64,000 nucleotides of DNA from Acidobacteriota bacterium (GTDB taxonomy: Bacteria > Acidobacteriota > Vicinamibacteria > Fen-336): positions 1 to 64,000 of the forward strand of contig JAJDNS010000044.1 in the NCBI GenBank assembly GCA_022340585.1, written 5' to 3'. Positions 42,098-49,034 of the stretch are shown piece after piece. Both the position numbers and the translations under genes were made by a program. Within the stretch, counting starts at the first letter, position 1; each line of letters starts with the position of its first letter. Below the pieces are notes generated by a model, which ran no database searches, was not told where the DNA came from, and saw nothing but the letters and a program-made list of their open reading frames with translations.

Positions 42098-43819
42098 ATG
42101 ACCGACCCGAAGGTCGACCCGCGCGCCCGGCTCCGTCACGATCTCCGGACCCCCCTCTCCCAGATCATCGGGTACGCGGAGCTGCTGCGAGACGAGGCGC
42201 GAGACCACGGCGACACGGGGTACGTCGCGGACCTCGAGAAGATTCGAACCGCCGCCCGGCGGGCCCTCGAGGTTGCCGACGAGGCGGTTCCCCCCACTCC
42301 GTCGCCGTCCGGGACCGCCAGCCCGTTCCTCGAGTCCCCGTCGCCGGGGACTCCCTTCGTCGCCGCCCCCGGTCCGCGCCCGCCCACGCCCCCTCTCGAC
42401 GCTTCCGCGGTGCGGCTCCTCGTCGTCGACGACAACGAGCTGAACCGGGACATGCTCACCCGGCGCCTCGGCGCCCGCGGGTTCCAGGCCGAGGGCGCCG
42501 CCGACGGCGAGGGGGCCCTGCGGCGACTGGACGAGGAGCGCTTCGACGTGGTCCTCCTCGACGTGATGATGCCGGGGCTCAGCGGCCTCGACGTCCTCCG
42601 GGGCGTGCGCCGTCGCTGGCCGGAGTCCGACCTGCCGGTGATCATGGTCACCGCCCGCGACGCCACCGAGGACGTGGTGGAGGCCCTCCAGGCCGGCGCC
42701 AACGACTACGTGACCAAGCCGCTGGACTTCCCGGTGGTGCTGGCCCGCGTCGAGACCCAGCTCACCCTGAAGCGCCAGAAGGAGGAGATCCGGCGCCTGG
42801 CCGAGGACCTCGAGCTGCGGAACGCCTTCATCCGGAGCCTGTTCGGCCGCTACGTGAGCGAGGAGGTGGTGACCGGCCTCCTCGCGTCGCCGGAGGGGCC
42901 GAAGCTGGGGGGAGAGCACCGGCGGGTGACGCTGCTGATGTCGGACCTCCGCGGATTCACCCCTCTCACCGAGGGGCTCTCCCCGGAGCAGGTGCTGAGG
43001 CTCCTGAACTCCTACCTGGCGACCATGGCCGACGTGATCCTGGCCCATCAGGGGACGATCGACGAGTTCGTGGGCGACGGGATCCTCGCCATCTTTGGAG
43101 CGCCCCTGGCCCGTCCCGACGACGCCCGGCGGGCGGTCTCCTGCGCGGCGGCCATGCAGGCGGCCATCGTGGGACTCAACGAGCGAAACGCCTCCGAGGG
43201 CCTGCCCCGCCTCGAGATGGGGGTGGCGGTCCACACCGGTGAGGTCATCGTCGGGAACATCGGATCGGAGCGACGCACGAAGTACGGCGTGGTGGGGAGC
43301 GCGGTGAACCGGGCCGGACGCATCGAGTCCTTCACGGTGGGGGGGCAGGTGCTCATCTCGGACGCGACGCGCGAAGAAGCCGGCGAGGGGGTGCGCGTGG
43401 GGGCGCGGCTCGCCATCGACGCCAAGGGCACCCGGGAGCCCATCGTGGTGTTCGACCTGCGCGGCCTCGGCGACCAGAGCCTGCCCGACGCCGCCGACGA
43501 GGTCGTCCCCCTGCCCGTGCCCATGAGCGCGGTCGGCCACGTCGTGGAGGGAAAGAGGGTCGAGGCCCAGGCCTTCGAGGCCGCGCTCACCGAGCTGTCG
43601 GCCCACGGCGCGACCATCGCCTCCCCTCGACGGCTGCGGCCGCTCTCGAACCTGAAGCTGGAGCTGCGGCCGGAGGGACGCGATCCGGTGGAGATCTACG
43701 CCAAGGTCCTGGCGCCTGCCCCCGAGGGGGCGGTTTCGGTCCGCTTCACGTCGCTGCCCGCGGAGATCGACCGCTGGGTCCGCGGCCTCGTGGCCGAGGC
43801 CCGGCGTCGGCAGCAATGA
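42098..43819 (+). CDS. HisKA-receiver-class III nucleotidyl cyclase, possible C-terminal PilZ-like domain
   Basis: 573 residues. About 10-60: a HisKA dimerisation helix with the H-box (RLRHDLRTPLSQIIGYAELL) but no ATP-binding kinase domain. About 103-220: receiver domain (LLVVDDNELNRDML, phospho-acceptor D155 in VVLLDVMMPG, VTKPLDF). About 265-440: class III cyclase catalytic domain with both metal Asp (LMSDLRGFTPLTEG; EFVGDGILAIFGAP). The last 90 residues (SPRRLRPLSNLKLEL ... VSVRFTSLPAEIDRWVRGL) look like a PilZ-type barrel. It starts 10 bp after the permease gene and may be on the hydrogenase transcript. Product cAMP or cGMP cannot be told. Confidence 0.85.
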   Translation: MTDPKVDPRARLRHDLRTPLSQIIGYAELLRDEARDHGDTGYVADLEKIRTAARRALEVADEAVPPTPSPSGTASPFLESPSPGTPFVAAPGPRPPTPPLDASAVRLLVVDDNELNRDMLTRRLGARGFQAEGAADGEGALRRLDEERFDVVLLDVMMPGLSGLDVLRGVRRRWPESDLPVIMVTARDATEDVVEALQAGANDYVTKPLDFPVVLARVETQLTLKRQKEEIRRLAEDLELRNAFIRSLFGRYVSEEVVTGLLASPEGPKLGGEHRRVTLLMSDLRGFTPLTEGLSPEQVLRLLNSYLATMADVILAHQGTIDEFVGDGILAIFGAPLARPDDARRAVSCAAAMQAAIVGLNERNASEGLPRLEMGVAVHTGEVIVGNIGSERRTKYGVVGSAVNRAGRIESFTVGGQVLISDATREEAGEGVRVGARLAIDAKGTREPIVVFDLRGLGDQSLPDAADEVVPLPVPMSAVGHVVEGKRVEAQAFEAALTELSAHGATIASPRRLRPLSNLKLELRPEGRDPVEIYAKVLAPAPEGAVSVRFTSLPAEIDRWVRGLVAEARRRQQ

Positions 43820-43826
43820 GGCGGGC

Positions 43827-44807
43827 TCACCCGCGGGCGGACGAGCGGCGGAGCCGATCCATGATGGCGAGGCCGAGGCCGCGCTCCGGGCAGGGCTCGG
43901 CCACGATGGTGTCGAGGCCGGCGGCGTCGAGACGGCGCAGCGCGGCGAAGAGCCCGGCGGCGGCGGTGGTGGGGCGCCCGTCGGGGGCCAGGATCTCCAC
44001 CGCGGCGTAGCCCCTTCCGCGGGGGGCGGCGCTCCACGCCAGAAGGCCGACGCGGCCCGCCCCCGCGGGGAGGGGAGCGGCGGGACCGGGGAGGATGCGG
44101 AGCGGCGTCCGCGTGGCGTAGTGCCGCTCGAGCTGCCCCGGTGCCAGCGGGCGTTCGGCGGGAGCAGCGGCTCGGACCAGCGACGCCCCGAGAGCGTCCT
44201 CGAGCTCCTCCCGGGACACACCCCCGGGTCGCAGGAGCGTGGGCTCCGGCGCGGCCAGCGAGACGATCGTGGACTCGAGCCCCACCCCGCACGGTCCCCC
44301 GTCGAGGATCAGGTCCACCGCCTGGCCCAGGAGCTCGACGACGTGCTCGGCGGTCGTCGGGCTCACGTAGCCGAAGGGATTCGCCGAGGGCGCCGCCACC
44401 GGCGTCCCCGCGGCTCGGATGAGGGCGCGTGCCGCCGGGTGCGCCGGCACCCGCACGCCCACCGTGTCGAGGCCCGCGGTGACGATATCGGGCAGGTCGG
44501 GCCGGCGGGGCAGGACGAGGGTGAGGGGGCCTGGCCAGAACCGGGCGCCGAGTCGCTCGACCCGGGCGTCGTCGCCGGCCACCACTCGACCGAGATCCGA
44601 GCCCTCGGAGAGGTGGACGATGAGCGGGTCGAAGGACGGGCGGGCCTTGACCTCGAAGACCCGGGCCACGGCCCGGGCGTCGAAGGCGTTTGCCCCCAGG
44701 CCGTAGACGGTCTCGGTGGGGAAGGCCACGAGACCGCCGTCGCGCAGCGTCCGCGCGCCCGCCTCGATGGCGGCGGGGTCATCGGCGCGGAGGAGGCGGC
44801 TGCTCAC
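43827..44807 (-). CDS. L-threonylcarbamoyladenylate synthase (Sua5/YwlC type)
   Basis: 326 residues from GTG 44807, overlapping the rlmN-like stop (GTGA). YrdC domain (1-205): GGLVAFPTETVYGLGANA, FEVKARPSFDPLIVHL, FWPGPLTLVLPR, PVAAPSANPFGYVSPTTAEH. A C-terminal Sua5 domain (about 230-326) distinguishes it from short TsaC. Makes the TC-AMP intermediate for the t6A37 modification of ANN-decoding tRNAs. Confidence 0.93.
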   Translation of the reverse strand: MSSRLLRADDPAAIEAGARTLRDGGLVAFPTETVYGLGANAFDARAVARVFEVKARPSFDPLIVHLSEGSDLGRVVAGDDARVERLGARFWPGPLTLVLPRRPDLPDIVTAGLDTVGVRVPAHPAARALIRAAGTPVAAPSANPFGYVSPTTAEHVVELLGQAVDLILDGGPCGVGLESTIVSLAAPEPTLLRPGGVSREELEDALGASLVRAAAPAERPLAPGQLERHYATRTPLRILPGPAAPLPAGAGRVGLLAWSAAPRGRGYAAVEILAPDGRPTTAAAGLFAALRRLDAAGLDTIVAEPCPERGLGLAIMDRLRRSSARG

Positions 44808-45865
44808 GCCGTCCCCGCCGCCGGCGCGTGCGGCTCGCCCCCCCGCGTGCACGATGCCAGCATTCCGCAGGCGGCGTGGATGTCGGCCCCGCCGGAGTAG
44901 CGCCGGACGAAGGCGATGCCGTTGTCGGAAAGCGCGGACAGGAAGCCTCGACGCTCGGCGTCGGGCGCTCGGAGGTGGGCTCCCGTCGGGTCGTTGACGT
45001 CGATCACCGACACTCGGAGGGGCACGCCCCGGAAGAGGCGGCCCAGCTCCCGGGCCTCGTCGCCGCCGGTGTTGTAGCCCGCGATCAGGACCCAGGCCAG
45101 GCTCACCGGCCCCCCGCGGACCTTCGCGTGGTGGCGCATCGCCTCGGCCAGCTCCGGGACCCCGTGGCGGGCGGTGAGGGGCACCAGGCGCTCGCGCTTC
45201 TCGGAGAAGGCGGAGGTGAGGGAGAGCATCAAGCGGTAGGGGTGACCCTCGTCGGTGTAGCGCCGGATCTGGGGGACGAGGCCCACGGTGGAGATCGTGA
45301 TCCGGTCCGAGCCGATCCGGGGCCCGGAAGGCTGCCGCAGCACGTCGGCGGCCCGGATCACGTTGTCGTAGTTCTGAAGGGGCTCGCCCTGCCCCTGGAA
45401 CACAACCCCGGTGAGCGGCCGCTCCGGCGACTCGCGCCGCACGGTGAGGACCTGCTCGACCATCTCCCAGGCCTCGAGATTCCGGGTGAAGCCCAGGCGT
45501 CCGGTCTCGCAGAAGCGGCAGCCCAGGGCGCACCCCACCTGCGACGAGACACACACGCTCCACCGCGGCTTCTCCAGGGGGATGCGCACGGTCTCCACGA
45601 GCTGTCCGTCGGGGGTGCGGAGGAGGTACTTCACGAAGGGGTCGACGAGGCTGCGGCGGCGATCGACGATCTCCAGGCGGTCGAGGCTCCCTCCGGCCAG
45701 GACCTCGGCGGCACGCGCCCGGCCGAGACCCCGCACCCCCTCCAGGTCTTCGCCATCTTCGCCGATCAGGCGCCGCACGACCTTGCGGGCGAGGGGCAGG
45801 CCCAGGCCGGGGAAGGCCTCGGCGAGGCTCTCGGGCGTCTGGCCGCGCAGGTGGAGGGAGGGCAT
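44804..45865 (-). CDS. RlmN-like radical SAM rRNA/tRNA adenine-C2 methyltransferase
   Basis: 353 residues. Radical-SAM cluster CALGCRFCETGRLGF, N-terminal helical domain (ARKVVRRLIGEDGEDLEGV) and the C-terminal methyl-acceptor Cys in SGGADIHAACGMLAS. The motif usually MGMGEP reads QGQGEP (VVFQGQGEPLQNYDNV), which is unusual for RlmN. Expected to methylate A2503 of 23S rRNA; a related RNA target is possible. TACCAT lies 6 nt upstream of ATG 45865 as a leaderless-type -10. Translationally coupled to the Sua5 gene. Confidence 0.88.
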   Translation of the reverse strand: MPSLHLRGQTPESLAEAFPGLGLPLARKVVRRLIGEDGEDLEGVRGLGRARAAEVLAGGSLDRLEIVDRRRSLVDPFVKYLLRTPDGQLVETVRIPLEKPRWSVCVSSQVGCALGCRFCETGRLGFTRNLEAWEMVEQVLTVRRESPERPLTGVVFQGQGEPLQNYDNVIRAADVLRQPSGPRIGSDRITISTVGLVPQIRRYTDEGHPYRLMLSLTSAFSEKRERLVPLTARHGVPELAEAMRHHAKVRGGPVSLAWVLIAGYNTGGDEARELGRLFRGVPLRVSVIDVNDPTGAHLRAPDAERRGFLSALSDNGIAFVRRYSGGADIHAACGMLASCTRGGEPHAPAAGTA

Positions 45866-45892
45866 CGGGAGATGGTAGCAGGGGGAGCGAAA

Positions 45893-46040
45893 GGGGTCAG
45901 GTCTTGCTCTTCTGCGTTGGGACTCGGGCCAGCTCAGCGCGGGGCGAATGGGGGAGGGAACAGCGGAATGGGGTCAGGCCCCATTCATTGCACCGCGGGC
46001 GTAGCGGGGGCTGCGGCGCAACAAACGGGGCCAGACCCCG
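45893..46040. repeat. Cluster of GGGGTCAG-type repeats
   Basis: GGGGTCAGGTCTTGCTCTTC at 45893; AATGGGG-tcagg-CCCCATT hairpin (45967-45985) followed by CATTGCACC; CGGGG-ccaga-CCCCG hairpin (46026-46040). They fill the 194-bp gap between rlmN-like and gspB genes. The same core occurs near 741, 53800-53898 and 54846. REP-like elements are the best explanation. Confidence 0.7.
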
Positions 46041-46059
46041 AGATCAGGAGATCCTGGGC

Positions 46060-46722
46060 TCAGAAGCCGACGGTCTGGCGCTTGCCCCTGACTTCGATCT
46101 CGACGGAGGTCTCGTTGATCCTGAGGATGGTGACCTCGTCGAAGCGGTCGCCTTCGCGGACCAGGCGGTCGTTGAGGAGGGCGATGGGGTGGCCGTCGCG
46201 GGAGCTGATGGCGGTGAGGCGAAACTCCGGTTGGGGCGGCGTGTCCGTTGGGGAGGCGGGATCCCCGGGAGGGGCGTCGGAACGGAACGCTTCGACCAGC
46301 GCCGCTTCCGGCGTCAGCGGAGCGGTGGGGTCACCGGGGTGGAGCGCTCGGGGGGGAGGCGGGGTCACGTCGATCGGCGGAGGGGGCATTGTCTGTCCCG
46401 GCCCGTCGGGGCGCCGGGCCTCCGGCACCGGTGCCGCGGGCAGCTGAGCTGACCCGGGGAGGGTCGGCGTCTCCGCCTCGTCGGCCGACGACGAGGGCTC
46501 GCCGCTCTCGTTGGGCGCAGCGGGGCGATCGCCGCCGGAGCGGAGCCACAGGAAGGACCCGGCGAGGACGAGCACGAGCACCGTCCCGGCCACCGCGAGG
46601 CCCGGTCCCCAGCGGCGGCGGTCGCTCTCGCCCCACGGCACCGGTCGGACCATGACCAGTCCCGGCTCGCGCGCCTCCTTCTCACGCTCGAGCTTCTTGA
46701 GGGCGTCGAGGATGAAGCTCAT
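46060..46722 (-). CDS. General secretion protein B-like (GspB)
   Basis: 220 residues. N-terminal MSFILDALKKLEREKEA is the GspB/ExeB cytoplasmic signature, followed by one span (GLAVAGTVLVLVLAGSFLWL), a Pro-rich periplasmic linker (about 70-155) and a C-terminal domain (FRLTAISSRDGHPIALLNDR, VREGDRFDEVTILRINETS) like the GspB/PilP beta domain. ATG 46722 overlaps the gspA stop (ATGA). With GspA it helps place the secretin in the cell wall. Confidence 0.85.
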   Translation of the reverse strand: MSFILDALKKLEREKEAREPGLVMVRPVPWGESDRRRWGPGLAVAGTVLVLVLAGSFLWLRSGGDRPAAPNESGEPSSSADEAETPTLPGSAQLPAAPVPEARRPDGPGQTMPPPPIDVTPPPPRALHPGDPTAPLTPEAALVEAFRSDAPPGDPASPTDTPPQPEFRLTAISSRDGHPIALLNDRLVREGDRFDEVTILRINETSVEIEVRGKRQTVGF

Positions 46723-48254
46723 TGGGCACTTCTCGCGTGGGTCAGGCGGGGGCCTTCGGCGGAGGAGAGCGCGAAGAGAGCCAGGCGGGTGCGGGGGCCA
46801 GCCACGCCGTCGGGGACCAGGCCCGCGTCCTGCTGGAACCGGGCCACCGCCGCGCCCGGGTCTTCGGCCTCGTAGCCCAGTCCGCGGAGAGTGTCCTGGG
46901 TCCAGGCCACCTGGGCCGCGGGGTCGGCGGGCAGCGCGCGCGCCCGGGGCCAGGGGATCACCGCCTCCCGCGTCCACAGGGCGTCCACCTGGGAGGCGGG
47001 GACCTCCGCGGGACCGTCGGCGCCGATGGTGACGGTGGCCGTCTCGCCCTCGAGACCGAGGAGGGCCAGGAAGCAGGTGTCCCGCCGCGACGGGTGGAAC
47101 ATCTCCAGCACCGCGGGAAGACCGAGGCGCCGGAGCTGGGACAGGTGGGTCCGCAGGGTCGTTATCTCCAGGCCGGATCCGCCCCACGTCGACTCGACGC
47201 GACGGACCGCGGCCCGGAAGGACTCGTCACGGGGCACGGTTCTCAGGAGGGCCTCGAGCCGCTCGCTGCGCCGAGGCCCGGGCGCCTCGGCGGCTGGTGC
47301 GGGGACTGCCTCGATCCCGTCGGGAGCGGTCGAGTCCCCCCCGGGGGCGCGGGCGAGGCCGGGAGCGAGGCCGAAGGCGACGACGGCCAGCCCCACGGTG
47401 AGGGCGGTGGCGATCAGGCCGTGGTGCCAGTCGAGGCTCCATCCCCGCCGCGAGCCCGTCACCTCGGTGGCGGCCTCCTTGACCATGTCCGCGGAGATCG
47501 ACCGCACGTTCTTCACATACCCCGCCAGGAGTGCCCGGTCGCAGATGAGGTTGATGAGGCGGGGGACACCGCCGGAAAGGCGTTGAACCTCCCGGAGCGC
47601 GTCGCCGGTGAAGCCGACCTTGCCCTCCCCTCCGGCGACCGTGATCCGGTGCCGGACGTACTCGTCGGTCTCGGCGCGGTCCAGGGGCGCCAGGTGGTAG
47701 CGAGCGGTCACTCGCTGCGCCAGCTGCCGCAGCTCGTGGCGGGCCAGGACGTCGCGGAGCTCTGACTGGCCCATGAGGACGATCTGGATCAGCTTCTCGG
47801 TGTCTGTCTCCAGGTTGGAGATGAGGCGGACCTGCTCCAGGACCTCGGCCGAGAGGTCCTGCGACTCGTCGATGAGGAGGACCACGTTTCGACCCGCCGC
47901 TCGGGCCTCGAGGAGAAAACGGTGCAGCGCGTCCACCCGGCTCTTCAGGGACTCGCCCTCCGACTCGATGTGGAGGTCGTCGAGGATGCTGCCCAGGAGC
48001 TCGGAGGCGGTGAGGGCAGGGTAGAGCACCACCGCGGTGTGGGTGTCGGGCGAGAGCCGGGAGAGGAAGTAGCGGGCGAGCGTCGTCTTGCCCGTCCCCA
48101 CCTCTCCGGTGATGAGGATGAAGCCGCCTCTCTCGCGGTGGCCAAACTCGAGGTGAGCGAAGGCCTCCGCGTGCCTCTGGGAGAGATAGAGGTACTTGGG
48201 GTCCGGCGTCAGGTTGAAGGGCTTCTCGGTGAAGCCGTACCAGGACTCGTACAA
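46719..48254 (-). CDS. General secretion ATPase A-like (GspA/ExeA)
   Basis: 511 residues from TTG 48254 (LYESWYGFTEKPFNLTPDPKY matches ExeA N-termini, so TTG is preferred; no ATG or GTG is in frame nearby). AAA domain: ITGEVGTGKTTLA (Walker A), VVLLIDESQDLS (Walker B), RLINLICDRALLAG. Span near 270-290 (LIATALTVGLAVVAFGLAPG), then a periplasmic domain ending in a peptidoglycan-binding module (TLRGLGYEAEDPGAAVARFQ). No other type II secretion genes are in the window. Confidence 0.9.
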   Translation of the reverse strand: MYESWYGFTEKPFNLTPDPKYLYLSQRHAEAFAHLEFGHRERGGFILITGEVGTGKTTLARYFLSRLSPDTHTAVVLYPALTASELLGSILDDLHIESEGESLKSRVDALHRFLLEARAAGRNVVLLIDESQDLSAEVLEQVRLISNLETDTEKLIQIVLMGQSELRDVLARHELRQLAQRVTARYHLAPLDRAETDEYVRHRITVAGGEGKVGFTGDALREVQRLSGGVPRLINLICDRALLAGYVKNVRSISADMVKEAATEVTGSRRGWSLDWHHGLIATALTVGLAVVAFGLAPGLARAPGGDSTAPDGIEAVPAPAAEAPGPRRSERLEALLRTVPRDESFRAAVRRVESTWGGSGLEITTLRTHLSQLRRLGLPAVLEMFHPSRRDTCFLALLGLEGETATVTIGADGPAEVPASQVDALWTREAVIPWPRARALPADPAAQVAWTQDTLRGLGYEAEDPGAAVARFQQDAGLVPDGVAGPRTRLALFALSSAEGPRLTHARSAQ

Positions 48255-48313
48255 GGAGGCGCCCTCGCGGCGAGTGTACCACCCGCCACCGGCCGGCCGG
48301 CGGGGGGATCGGT

Positions 48314-48319
48314 TATGCT
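48314..48319 (+). promoter_or_regulatory. -10 box TATGCT, leaderless-type start
   Basis: TATGCT ends 9 nt before ATG 48329 (ccgaccgc plus preceding t); no SD. The divergent gspA start is 60 bp away on the other strand. Confidence 0.45.
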
Positions 48320-48328
48320 TCCGACCGC

Positions 48329-48976
48329 ATGCGTGAGCTGCCGCTGCCCTCCGCCCACACCAGCGCCTCGCTCCACGGCGCCGGCCGTACCGTCGTCGTG
48401 CTGGGGCACGGCGCCGGGGGCAACCGGCGCACCCCCATGCTGTTGGAGCTCGCCGAGGCGCTCGCGGCCTCGGGGCGCGCCGCCCTCCTCTACAACTTCC
48501 CCTACGCGGAGCGAGGTGCCCGGCGCCCCGATCCCCCGCGGGTGCTCGAGGCCACCGCCCGGGAGGCCGCCGAGCTCGCCGTGGCTCGGACGGGGGCGAC
48601 CTCCGTCGTCTGGGGCGGCCGGTCCATGGGGGGGCGGATCGCCTCCCAGGTGGTGGCCGGGGGGGCCCCGTGCGCGGCCCTCGCCTTCCTGGCCTACCCC
48701 CTCCACCCCCCGGGCCGGCCCGAGAAGCGCCGTGAAGCCCATCTTCCGGACATCGCCGCTCCCATGCTGTTCCTGCAGGGCACCCGCGACGCCTTCGCCC
48801 GCGAGGACCTGCTCCACGCCCTCGTCCATCGCCTCGGAGACCGAGCGGTGCTCCACCCCGTGGAGGGCGCCGACCACTCCTTCCGGGTGCTGAAGCGCTC
48901 CGGCCGCACGCCGGAAGACGTGCAGGAGGAGGTGCGTGCGGCCCTCCTCGACTTCCTGGAGCAGAACGACCTCTGA
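48329..48976 (+). CDS. Alpha/beta hydrolase (KANL3/Tex30 or dienelactone hydrolase-like)
   Basis: 215 residues. VVVLGHGAGGNRRTPML forms the oxyanion region, WGGRSMGGRIASQV the nucleophile elbow (GRSMGG, Ser near 93), LFLQGTRDAFA the acid Asp, and VEGADHSFRVLKRSG the catalytic His. Cytoplasmic, no signal. The pattern (GHGAGGN, GGRSMGGR, ADHSF) is that of the KANL3/Tex30-like bacterial hydrolases. Substrate unknown. Confidence 0.88.
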   Translation: MRELPLPSAHTSASLHGAGRTVVVLGHGAGGNRRTPMLLELAEALAASGRAALLYNFPYAERGARRPDPPRVLEATAREAAELAVARTGATSVVWGGRSMGGRIASQVVAGGAPCAALAFLAYPLHPPGRPEKRREAHLPDIAAPMLFLQGTRDAFAREDLLHALVHRLGDRAVLHPVEGADHSFRVLKRSGRTPEDVQEEVRAALLDFLEQNDL

Positions 48977-49034
48977 ACGTCGAGCCCCGCCGGCGCCGGC
49001 GCCGCGACATCGCTGAAACCTCGAGGAGAGACCC

